This document shows, piece after piece, positions 1 through 5,391 of a stretch of 5,391 nucleotides of DNA. The notes under the pieces are model-generated. The model worked only from the letters and a program-made list of their open reading frames with translations, was not told the origin of the DNA and ran no database searches. Source of the stretch: Candidatus Margulisiibacteriota bacterium (GTDB taxonomy: Bacteria; Margulisbacteria; WOR-1; JAKLHX01); NCBI GenBank assembly GCA_022709925.1, contig JAKLHX010000082.1:1-5391 (forward strand), given 5' to 3'. The stretch's first letter is position 1; every line of letters begins with the position of its first letter. A program made the position numbers and the translations under genes.

Positions 1-147
1 CCGCGCGTGCTGCTGACCAGCGTGCCGGACGAACCGCACATCCTCGGTCTGCTGATGGCCGAAGCCCTGCTCGCGCTGGAGGGTGCCGAGTGCATTCCGC
101 TCGGCACCCAGATGCCGCTGCTCGAGATCGGCCGCGCCGCCGCGGAC
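1..147 (+). other. GC-rich foreign segment resembling the B12-binding domain of a MerR-family regulator
   Basis: By direct count bases 1-150 are 72% GC (108/150), while 151-300 are 46% (69/150). The change is abrupt near 147-150. Codons before it are CTG, GCC, CGC and CTC; after it come ATA, AAA, AGA. The translation includes VLLTSVPDEPHILGLLMAEA and then LEGAECIPLGTQMPL. I recognise this, from memory only, as the N-terminal part of the cobalamin-binding domain of MerR-type regulators of high-GC Proteobacteria, where 'GEPHxLGLLMxEALLxLEGxxCxxLGTQTPL' is a recurring pattern. It is not NagB sequence. The join falls in an Ala-rich stretch (RAAADH) where both protein families plausibly have alanines, which keeps the frame open. 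An assembly chimera is the simplest explanation; recombination or a true fusion is less likely. Confidence 0.65.
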
Positions 148-2031
148 CACATCATAAAGCTCGTTAAAGAATGTAAGGATGCGGTAATGATCCTTCCTAC
201 CGGCGATACCCCCCGCCCCATGTACCGGGAGATCATAAGAAGATTTGAACTGGACAGGACGATAGATCTTTCAGAGGCCGTTTTTTTTAACCTCGACGAA
301 TATATAGGGCTGGATAAAGACCATCCTTTGAGCTATTCCTACTATATGGCCAAGATCTTTTATGAAAAACTGGACAAGATCGATCCTTCCAGGGCCCCGA
401 GAAAAGAGAACCGTAACATCCCGTTCGTGGAGAAAGGGAAGGATCCGGCATCGGCAGCAAAGCATTACAATGAAAAGTTAAAAAGAGCTATACGCAAGAC
501 CGGAAGAAAAATGGCCGATCTTGTCGTCCTTGGTGTCGGCGGTGCATATCCGGTAAAAGATGCCAGGGGGAAATACGCCGGCATAAAAGGCGGGCACATA
601 GGGTTTAATGAGCCGGGGTCGAAGATCTCGGACAAGGCCCGTCCGGTCAAGCTTACCAAAAAGACAAAGCTGGACACCGCTTTCAGGTTCATGAACCTGC
701 ATATCTGCGAAAAAATATATAAAAGAGAGATCCCTTTCCATATACCCTCAAAGGCCCTGACACTGGGGATAGCCAACATACTCGAAAGCCGGAAAATACT
801 TCTCCTTGCAAATATGGAAGAAAAAATGCCGGTGATAAGGCATCTTTATGAACTGGATCCCTCCAGGGATTTCCCGGCAAGCTATCTTAAATACCACAGC
901 AATGTTCACTGGCTTTTGGACAGGGATGCCGCGAGCGAACTCCCGCATGTAAAGACCCCCTGGAAGATATACAAAAATATAAAGTGGGACAAGACGCTCA
1001 TGAGAGAAGCAGTCCTTGAGATATTGGAGCATCATCACAAATCCGGTGTCGGGACCTTGAAAGAGGAGAGGTTTGAAAAAATAGGTGTTCCTTACAGGGA
1101 GCTGAGGATATTCGGCGGCATTAATGCCGTAAAAAACGATACATCAAAATATCTTAAGGATTTTATCTCATTCGACAACAAAAAACTCCTTCCTTCAAAT
1201 AAAAGGATCGTGATATTTTCTCCTCATCCTGATGATGACGCGATAACCATGGCCGCCACTATAAAAAAGCTCAAAGAGAACAACAACGACATTTGGATAG
1301 TCTATATGGTAAGCGGTGAGAACGCGGTGAGGAACACTGAAAGATCGGCCAAGAAAAAATACGGCCAGTATCTTAGCCAGTTCAAACTTAGATACGACAT
1401 AAGGAACGTATCAAGAAAACAAAAAGAGGATTTTTTAAGGCAGGCCAGAATAGAAGTGCGGCAAGAAGAATCCCGCGCGGCAGCCGATGTGCTGGGGATT
1501 GCGCAGAACAGATTGGTCTTTCTGAACCTCACATATTATTATCACAGGGGATTGATAGACATCGATCCGATAGACCCGGCGAAAGATGTCCTTCCGGTCA
1601 GAGAACTTATACTCGGGATTAGGCCTGAGCATGTTTTTTACAGCGCGGAGGCCGACCCCCATGGAGCGCATGGCCTGTGTGCAAAGATAGTCGCGCTTGC
1701 TTTTGAAAAACTCCCGCAGTTCTGGAGCGCGTCTTTTTGGGGCTACCGTGGGGCGTATGAGGAATGGTCCCTGCATAAGCCCGAAGGGCTGGTGATCGTG
1801 CCTTTCGATAAAAAAATGATGGGGTTAAAGATGAAATGTATCAAAGCGCATGTTTCGCAGTTGAACCCGATATTCCCGAGCTTCGATCACAGAGAGTTTT
1901 TTGAGCGGGCGCGCGACAGGAACAGGACTACGGGGCGATTGCTTGAGCAGATGGGCTATCTGAGGGGCGGACCGCACTTCGCGGAAGTGTTCCGCAAGAT
2001 ATCCTACGCGGAGTTCATTAGGACGAGGTAA
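1..2031 (+). CDS. NagB-like (glucosamine-6-phosphate deaminase family) + PIG-L/LmbE deacetylase fusion; 5' end partial and probably chimeric
   Basis: The frame is open to the left edge; residues are counted from the GTG at 7. Residues about 44-325 are a NagB domain: LPTGDTP (64-69 region) matches the phosphate-binding loop, FNLDEYIGL holds D97 (E. coli D72), and GGHIGFNEP holds H197 and E202 (E. coli H143 and E148). SKALTLGIANIL and HVKTPWKIY match the end of the fold. A linker follows, then a PIG-L/LmbE domain from about 400: SPHPDDD gives H407, D409 and D410, and DPHGAH gives H555, the usual zinc ligands and catalytic Asp. Known family role: NagB converts glucosamine-6-P to fructose-6-P and ammonia; LmbE proteins remove N-acetyl groups from amino sugars. 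A cytoplasmic amino-sugar enzyme is inferred. NagB-LmbE fusions are known, for example in Bacteroidota. Oddities: Asp141 of E. coli is replaced by Gly195, about 15 extra residues (179-193) precede the HIGFNEP motif, and residues 1 to about 45 are foreign to NagB. The stop is 4 bp from the convergent LysM gene's stop. Confidence 0.85.
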   Translation, partial: PRVLLTSVPDEPHILGLLMAEALLALEGAECIPLGTQMPLLEIGRAAADHIIKLVKECKDAVMILPTGDTPRPMYREIIRRFELDRTIDLSEAVFFNLDEYIGLDKDHPLSYSYYMAKIFYEKLDKIDPSRAPRKENRNIPFVEKGKDPASAAKHYNEKLKRAIRKTGRKMADLVVLGVGGAYPVKDARGKYAGIKGGHIGFNEPGSKISDKARPVKLTKKTKLDTAFRFMNLHICEKIYKREIPFHIPSKALTLGIANILESRKILLLANMEEKMPVIRHLYELDPSRDFPASYLKYHSNVHWLLDRDAASELPHVKTPWKIYKNIKWDKTLMREAVLEILEHHHKSGVGTLKEERFEKIGVPYRELRIFGGINAVKNDTSKYLKDFISFDNKKLLPSNKRIVIFSPHPDDDAITMAATIKKLKENNNDIWIVYMVSGENAVRNTERSAKKKYGQYLSQFKLRYDIRNVSRKQKEDFLRQARIEVRQEESRAAADVLGIAQNRLVFLNLTYYYHRGLIDIDPIDPAKDVLPVRELILGIRPEHVFYSAEADPHGAHGLCAKIVALAFEKLPQFWSASFWGYRGAYEEWSLHKPEGLVIVPFDKKMMGLKMKCIKAHVSQLNPIFPSFDHREFFERARDRNRTTGRLLEQMGYLRGGPHFAEVFRKISYAEFIRTR

Positions 2032-2035
2032 TGGG

Positions 2036-3493
2036 TTAGCCGGCCGTTCTTTGAGATGGGAGATCTTCAAACTCTTTTTTTGTTTCCCTTGCAATATTTA
2101 TTGCCTTGTTTGCAGAGTCGCAAGCATTGATCAGATCGTTGGCTTCGATCAATTGTTCTGCGAAGGATATCTCTTGTTGGACCTCTTCTAGCTTTTTGTT
2201 TATTTCAGCCCTTTTTTCTCCGGAAATCCCCTCATCTTGAAGGAGTCTTTCGGTTATATCCGTTGAAATTTTCTTTGCTTCATCGATGGTTTCCATGACC
2301 AAAGATTTTTCTTCCTCATCGGTCCTTGAGGATGTTGTTGTTTCGATTTCTAGCGGAGCATACTTTTCTAGCTCTTCCGGGTCATAGTCCGGCAAGTTTA
2401 TTTTTGCCCCGATCTTTAGTCCTTTAGGGTCGGTTCCAGAGTTTGCATCCATTATCTGTCTGGCTCTTTTTGATATTTGCGTTCCGGTTGGCGAGGGCAC
2501 ACCGTTATCGATAAGGTTTTGTCTTGCGATCTTCAAGAAAGAATCACCGGCTGTTATAGTGTGTTCTTTTTTTTGCTGTGCAGGAGGCTCTAGAGGGGTC
2601 TCTGAAATGATTGGATCTGTTTTCCTCGGCGTCTCCTCAGTTGCGGGTTCAGGCTGTGGGGCGGCTTCAGTTTCGGTTATTTCCGTAACAGGAGGAGTAG
2701 CATCAGCTGGTTCCTGTGGGACCCGATCTTTTTTCCCTGTTAACAAGTTCCATCCTTTTTTTACGCCTTCCCAGGCTTTCCTGAATGGCCATGTTACCGT
2801 ATCCGCGGCTTTGCGGAAAAATCCTTTTTTTTCGGTTCCCTCAGGTGCTGCGGCACTTGTTTTTGTTCCCTTTTCGGCTGTTTTTCTTGCCAGATGTTGT
2901 TTTGCAAGTATTTCCCTGTCGGCCGCATCCATACGGCCGGATATGCCAAGAAGCGCTCTTCCTTCCTTAGATGTGGTCGTAGCCCACATTTTGGCTTCGT
3001 CTTTGGTCAATGTCCCGTTTGCCGCTTTGTTTTTGACCTCTTCTGGAGTGCCTTTCCTAAAAGCCTTTGAAACATCTTTGATCGTTGCTAAGGCACCTTT
3101 TTCGGCAGGTTCATCAGAAGGGGCAGGGGGCTCTTCAGTCGCAGGCGCAACCATTGAGCGTGAAGGACTTTCTTCAGATTGAGTCTTTTGTAGAGTGATA
3201 TCCGGAATAACAGAACCATCCAATACTGCCACCAAGCCTCCCGGCGTATTTATGTATATTTGTTGTGTAAGAGAAGCCTCAATTAAGAGCTTTGACAGCT
3301 GTTCCGCGTCTATTGTAGGGTCCTCTCCATCGGGAACATTGTTGAAGGTATCAAGGAAGTCTTTTACGGCCTCATTTGTATCTTGCAGCGCGGCCCTTGC
3401 TTCAGATAATTGTACTCCTGGTTGTGCATTCGTATTTATGTTCTGTGCCAGCCATGCGCTGTTCAATGTTGTCGGAACGTTTGTGTCGGCCAT
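2036..3493 (-). CDS. LysM-domain protein with low-complexity linkers and C-terminal helical region, function unknown
   Basis: 485 residues. The ATG at 3493 has a strong Shine-Dalgarno (AAGGAG, complement of 3502-3507) 8 nt upstream. Layout: an N-terminal region (1-105) with no recognised family; a Pro/Glu/Ala linker (about 106-132); a charged helical segment (133-210); a basic, Trp-bearing segment (224-256, W235, W242, W248); a second Pro/Glu/Thr linker (257-308); one LysM-like domain (310-370) starting HTITAGDSFLKIARQNL and ending LKIGAKINLPDY, with an enlarged middle; then an acidic, probably coiled-coil tail (395-478). LysM modules bind N-acetylglucosamine-containing glycans such as peptidoglycan, or act as spacers in envelope and appendage proteins. 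No signal peptide or membrane helix is visible, so the location is unclear: cytoplasmic, exported by a non-Sec route, or a structural scaffold. It is the last gene on the - strand before the convergent NagB-LmbE gene. Only the LysM call is secure. Confidence 0.8.
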   Translation of the reverse strand: MADTNVPTTLNSAWLAQNINTNAQPGVQLSEARAALQDTNEAVKDFLDTFNNVPDGEDPTIDAEQLSKLLIEASLTQQIYINTPGGLVAVLDGSVIPDITLQKTQSEESPSRSMVAPATEEPPAPSDEPAEKGALATIKDVSKAFRKGTPEEVKNKAANGTLTKDEAKMWATTTSKEGRALLGISGRMDAADREILAKQHLARKTAEKGTKTSAAAPEGTEKKGFFRKAADTVTWPFRKAWEGVKKGWNLLTGKKDRVPQEPADATPPVTEITETEAAPQPEPATEETPRKTDPIISETPLEPPAQQKKEHTITAGDSFLKIARQNLIDNGVPSPTGTQISKRARQIMDANSGTDPKGLKIGAKINLPDYDPEELEKYAPLEIETTTSSRTDEEEKSLVMETIDEAKKISTDITERLLQDEGISGEKRAEINKKLEEVQQEISFAEQLIEANDLINACDSANKAINIARETKKEFEDLPSQRTAG

Positions 3494-3513
3494 AACTATT
3501 TCTCCTTCCGTCT

Positions 3514-3570
3514 AAAAAAGCAAGATTTTCGGCTCTGTTTATATATCGTCACAAAAGAGGAGAATCTTGC
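3514..3570 (-). terminator. Terminator-like stem with T6 tract between the DHS-like gene and the LysM gene
   Basis: Read on the - strand, GCAAGATT (complement of 3563-3570) pairs perfectly with AATCTTGC (complement of 3520-3527), and TTTTTT (complement of 3514-3519) follows at once. Pairing can extend to about 11 bp with one mismatch or wobble. The loop is long (35 nt) but holds a second small helix, CTCT/AGAG. This layout fits intrinsic termination of the upstream deoxyhypusine-synthase-like transcript. The stem is AT-rich and the loop unusually large, so it may be weak or act as an attenuator: the T tract ends only a few bases before the Shine-Dalgarno of the LysM gene. Confidence 0.5.
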
Positions 3571-3583
3571 ATAGAAATTATGC
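3569..3583. repeat. Small perfect inverted repeat (5 bp arms, 5 nt loop)
   Basis: GCATA at 3569-3573 and TATGC at 3579-3583 are perfect inverted copies around GAAAT. The element abuts the terminator-like stem on one side and lies 5 bp from the GGCC hairpin on the other. Its arms are AT-rich, so alone it would be weak; its interest is in forming part of a row of three hairpins. Confidence 0.4.
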
Positions 3584-3588
3584 TACAG

Positions 3589-3608
3589 CCGGCCTCGGTT
3601 TAGGCCAG
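3589..3608 (-). terminator. GC-rich hairpin spanning the stop codon of the DHS-like gene
   Basis: On the - strand CTGGCCT pairs with AGGCCGG across a 6-nt loop AAACCG; in RNA this is 7 bp with one G-U wobble. The TAA stop (3600-3602) lies at the top of the stem and in the loop. There is no clean T tract after it (CTGTAGCATAATTTC follows), so it may be a transcript 3'-end stabiliser or an imperfect terminator rather than a full intrinsic terminator. Confidence 0.35.
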
Positions 3609-4586
3609 TATATATGAGAACATAAGCGGCGCTACTATAGTTGCGTCGCTTTCTATTATGAAGCTGGGCGTTTCTTTTGAAAGCTTGCCCCAGGTGATCT
3701 TTTCGTTGGGGACCGCCCCGCTGTAAGACCCGTAAGATGTGGTGCTGTCGGATATCTGGCAGAAATATCCCCATTTGCGCACGCCTTCTTCGAACAGATC
3801 CTGCTCGATAAGCGGTACTACGCAGATCGGGAAATCTCCCGCGATCCCGCCGCCTATCTGGAAGAACCCGACAGAGTGTTTTTTCGAGGTCTCTTTGTAC
3901 CAGTCGATGAGATAACTCATGGTCTCAAGGCCGGATTTTATCACCGACAGGTTCTTCAGGTCGCCTCTTTTGTGGTCCGCCACGATGACGTTCCCGATAG
4001 TCGAGTCTTCCCATCCTCCTACAAAGATCGGGATGTTCTTTTCGCAGGCGGCTATCATCCAGGAGTCTTTGGGGTCTATCTGATAATGTTCTTTTATGAC
4101 GCCGTCCCTTATGATCGCGTACATCAGCTCATAGGGAAAATATCTTTTTCCTTCTTTTTCAGCTTTTCTCCAATACTTCTGAAGTATGCGCTCTATGCGT
4201 CTCATCGCTTCTTCTTCCGGTATGCAGGTGTCGGTCACGCGGTTCATATGCCTGTTGAGAAGCGCTTCTTCATCGTCTTTTGTGAAGTATCTGTAGCCCG
4301 GCACTCTCTCATAAAAGTTGTGTGCAACAAGATTGAAAATATCTTCCTCAAGATTGGCTCCGGTGGTTGAGATGGCGCTTATCTTGTCCTGCCTTATCAT
4401 TTCTGCCAGTGTTAAGCCGATCTCTCCCGTGCTCATCGCACCTGCCATTGCCAGGAACATCTTTCCGCCGCTGTTTATATGTTTTACATATGCCTGCGCC
4501 GCGTCTTTTACGACAGCCGCGTTAAAATGCCTGTAGTTGTGGTCGACGAAGCTTTTTATTGCTTTAAATTGTTCTTTCGAGTTCAT
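3600..4586 (-). CDS. Bacterial deoxyhypusine synthase-like protein (DHS family)
   Basis: 328 residues, close to the usual length for bacterial DHS-like proteins. ATG at 4586 is preceded by GGGAG (complement of 4596-4600), 9 nt away. The family uses NAD and a polyamine: true deoxyhypusine synthase transfers aminobutyl from spermidine to eIF5A, and relatives make homospermidine. Visible family signatures are the NAD-region TTGANLEED (74-82), FVGGWEDSTIGN (188-199), GFFQIGGGIAGDFP (240-253) and SYSGAVPNEKITWGKL (287-302), ending in ESDATIVAPLMF. The catalytic lysine of eukaryotic and archaeal enzymes (human K329, in GGGVVKHH) aligns with Gly250 here. Bacteria have no eIF5A, so the substrate is not deoxyhypusine as such; a polyamine-related reaction or a changed chemistry is inferred. 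This GGGIAGDFP form is, as I recall it, typical of a bacterial subgroup. It has its own promoter upstream and terminator-like hairpins downstream. Confidence 0.88.
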   Translation of the reverse strand: MNSKEQFKAIKSFVDHNYRHFNAAVVKDAAQAYVKHINSGGKMFLAMAGAMSTGEIGLTLAEMIRQDKISAISTTGANLEEDIFNLVAHNFYERVPGYRYFTKDDEEALLNRHMNRVTDTCIPEEEAMRRIERILQKYWRKAEKEGKRYFPYELMYAIIRDGVIKEHYQIDPKDSWMIAACEKNIPIFVGGWEDSTIGNVIVADHKRGDLKNLSVIKSGLETMSYLIDWYKETSKKHSVGFFQIGGGIAGDFPICVVPLIEQDLFEEGVRKWGYFCQISDSTTSYGSYSGAVPNEKITWGKLSKETPSFIIESDATIVAPLMFSYILA

Positions 4587-4618
4587 TGTACTTTTCTCCC
4601 GTCGGATGTAATAAATGA

Positions 4619-4647
4619 ATTCTACCTCTTTTATATCAGGCTGTAAA
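4619..4647 (-). promoter_or_regulatory. Sigma70-type promoter for the DHS-like gene
   Basis: On the - strand TTTACA (complement of 4642-4647; 5 of 6 to TTGACA) and TAGAAT (complement of 4619-4624; 5 of 6 to TATAAT) are separated by exactly 17 bp (4625-4641). It lies in the 71-bp gap between the cupin and DHS-like genes, and transcription would start about 7 bp downstream, leaving a leader of roughly 25 nt that contains the GGGAG ribosome-binding site. No terminator for the arsM-cupin transcript is visible before it, so read-through is also possible. Confidence 0.6.
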
Positions 4648-4657
4648 CCGAGTTTGG

Positions 4658-5002
4658 CTACGCTCGGGGAAATACTACGATCAGGAACATTTTAAATTGC
4701 TGCTTGGCATATACAGCGTGCGGCTTTTTTGCGGGCATTATTATTGTTTGGCCTTTTATCAGCATATGTTCTTTCCCGTCTATTGTTATCAAGCCTTCGC
4801 CGTCCAGCGCGATCACCATTGCATCGCCGTCGGATTCGTGGGAGCTGATCTCCTCGTCCTGATCAAAGGCGAAAAGCGTCAGGCTTACGGAGCCGTTCTG
4901 TGCCAGGGTTTTGCTTACGATCTGTCCTTTTTGGTACGAGACCTGGTCTGCAAGCTCCAGGGCTGTTTCTGCATCGATGTTCTTTATGTGTCTGTCTTTC
5001 AT
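4658..5002 (-). CDS. Small cupin-domain protein
   Basis: 114 residues, a single-domain cupin of typical small size. ATG at 5002 has AAGGAG (complement of 5010-5015) 7 nt upstream. Residues about 35-112 form the barrel: motif 1 is around SSHESDGDAMVIALDGEG (H55, G68) and motif 2 is GQTIIMPAKKPHAVYA (G84, P90, H95). The second His and the Glu of the classic metal-binding motif 1 are replaced (Ser57 and Ala61), so at most two His ligands are obvious; a weakly metal-binding or non-enzymatic sensor/binding role is possible. No signal peptide. It starts 20 bp after the arsM-like gene on the same strand and so is probably co-transcribed with it, which may link it to arsenic or methylation chemistry. 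Substrate unknown. Confidence 0.85.
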   Translation of the reverse strand: MKDRHIKNIDAETALELADQVSYQKGQIVSKTLAQNGSVSLTLFAFDQDEEISSHESDGDAMVIALDGEGLITIDGKEHMLIKGQTIIMPAKKPHAVYAKQQFKMFLIVVFPRA

Positions 5003-5022
5003 AATGCTGCTCCTTTTCTCTG

Positions 5023-5391
5023 TTATATAGTTTTGGAAGCCGAGACTGAAACGCTGGATATAAAATCCGAAGATCCTCCTGCATCATAAGCGGTCTCTTT
5101 GAGAATGCTGATATTATCAAAACCGGCGGATTTTATATATCCTAGATATTCTTCTTTTAGGCAGGCTCCGGAGATACAAGCCGCATAGGCTTCGGGTGAG
5201 TTTTTGATCTCATTCGGCAGCTCTTTTTTTAGGACTATATCGGAGACCATTATCCTGCCGCCGGGCTTGAGGACCCTGAATGCTTCCTTGAACACTTTTG
5301 CTTTGTCGGGAGAGAGATTAATAACGCAGTTCGAGATGATAACATCTATAGAGCCCGTATCGACAGGCAATTTTTCTATCTCGCCAAGTCG
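5023..5391 (-). CDS. arsM: Arsenite S-adenosylmethionine methyltransferase, C-terminal part (runs off the window)
   Basis: The frame is open to the right edge; the residues there read RLGEIEKLPVDTGSIDVIIS, which continues the family's conserved core, so the TTG at 5370 is an internal Leu and not a start. Visible: SNCVINLSPDK and FRVLKPGGRIMVSDIVL (Rossmann methyltransferase strands 4-5), then ELP, AACISGAC and EEYLGYIKSAGF. These are characteristic of ArsM, which methylates As(III) using SAM in the cytoplasm. The Cys of SNCVIN and the Cys of AACISG correspond to two of the arsenite-binding cysteines of the family; a further Cys follows in SGAC. The SAM-binding GxGxG motif and the N-terminal Cys lie outside the window. 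The stop TAA is at 5023-5025, with the cupin gene 20 bp downstream. Other UbiE-like methyltransferases are the alternative, less likely given the cysteines. Confidence 0.85.
   Translation of the reverse strand, partial: RLGEIEKLPVDTGSIDVIISNCVINLSPDKAKVFKEAFRVLKPGGRIMVSDIVLKKELPNEIKNSPEAYAACISGACLKEEYLGYIKSAGFDNISILKETAYDAGGSSDFISSVSVSASKTI

Noticed and set aside
7..9. GTG as the true start of the first gene
   Set aside because: The frame is open to the left edge, and the GTG encodes a Val inside the MerR/B12-like conserved stretch; it is not a credible NagB start.
282..288. T-run as a programmed frameshift or sequencing indel site
   Set aside because: The uninterrupted frame gives AVFFNLDEYIGL, exactly the expected NagB motif, so no shift is needed.
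1981..1995. Perfect 6-bp hairpin GCGGAA-GTG-TTCCGC near the end of the NagB-LmbE gene
   Set aside because: It is inside coding sequence, has no T tract on either strand, and such short repeats arise by chance.
2048..2081. Terminator for the NagB-LmbE gene using the T7 run at 2075-2081
   Set aside because: Only a 4-bp AGAT/ATCT stem lies upstream, with about 10 bases before the T run; the T run encodes Lys codons of the LysM gene on the other strand.
2559..3182. A 207-residue + strand open frame opposite the LysM gene
   Set aside because: It is antisense to a gene with a strong ribosome-binding site and a recognisable domain. Its Ser/Val/Ala/Phe-rich composition is what the Glu/Lys/Pro/Thr codons of the LysM gene give in reverse.
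3876..4370. A 164-residue + strand open frame opposite the DHS-like gene
   Set aside because: The opposite strand encodes a clear DHS family protein over its whole length; the + strand frame has no family resemblance.
5368..5370. TTG as the start codon of the methyltransferase
   Set aside because: The frame continues upstream to the window edge with conserved ArsM residues (RLGEIEKLPV), so this is an internal leucine of a gene cut by the window.
1..5391. CRISPR arrays, insertion sequences, tRNA or rRNA genes, attachment sites
   Set aside because: No regularly spaced repeats, transposase-like protein, terminal inverted repeats or tRNA-like cloverleaf were seen on reading both strands.

Overview
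The window looks like bacterial DNA of moderate GC (about 46% where I counted it, 151-300), rich in ATA (Ile) and AGA/AGG (Arg) codons, with good Shine-Dalgarno sites and compact spacing. Nothing fixes the taxon. The gene families (a NagB-LmbE fusion, a bacterial deoxyhypusine-synthase-like protein, ArsM) and the codon habits would fit an uncultured lineage such as Margulisbacteria/WOR-1 or Omnitrophota, or the Bacteroidota neighbourhood, but this is a guess.

Layout: (1) Bases 1 to about 147 are a sharply different, 72% GC stretch. Read in the frame of the first gene, it resembles the cobalamin-binding domain of a proteobacterial MerR-type regulator. (2) To 2031 on the + strand, the same open frame continues as a glucosamine-6-phosphate deaminase-like (NagB) domain followed by a PIG-L/LmbE deacetylase domain. 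The native N-terminus of this gene appears to have been replaced by the GC-rich stretch, most simply by a chimeric assembly join. (3) Everything else is on the - strand. In transcription order, from the right edge leftward, it is: the 3' part of an arsenite methyltransferase gene (arsM-like), a small cupin gene 20 bp behind it, a promoter, a deoxyhypusine-synthase-like gene, a hairpin-rich intergenic region ending in a terminator-like stem plus T6, and a LysM-containing protein of unknown function. The LysM gene ends 4 bp from the stop of the NagB-LmbE gene, tail to tail.

How they fit together: arsM and the cupin look like one transcript, possibly for arsenic methylation. The deoxyhypusine-synthase-like gene has its own sigma70-type promoter, so it can be expressed separately. 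The LysM gene is preceded by a terminator-like hairpin and is probably a separate or attenuated unit. The NagB-LmbE protein would act on amino sugars (deacetylation plus deamination/isomerisation), but its NagB active site differs from the classical enzyme. No mobile element, CRISPR array, tRNA or rRNA is visible, and no stretch longer than about 110 bases lacks a gene. I found no convincing new multi-gene system. The points most worth following are the chimeric join at about 147, the two catalytically divergent enzymes, and the hairpin cluster at 3514-3608.
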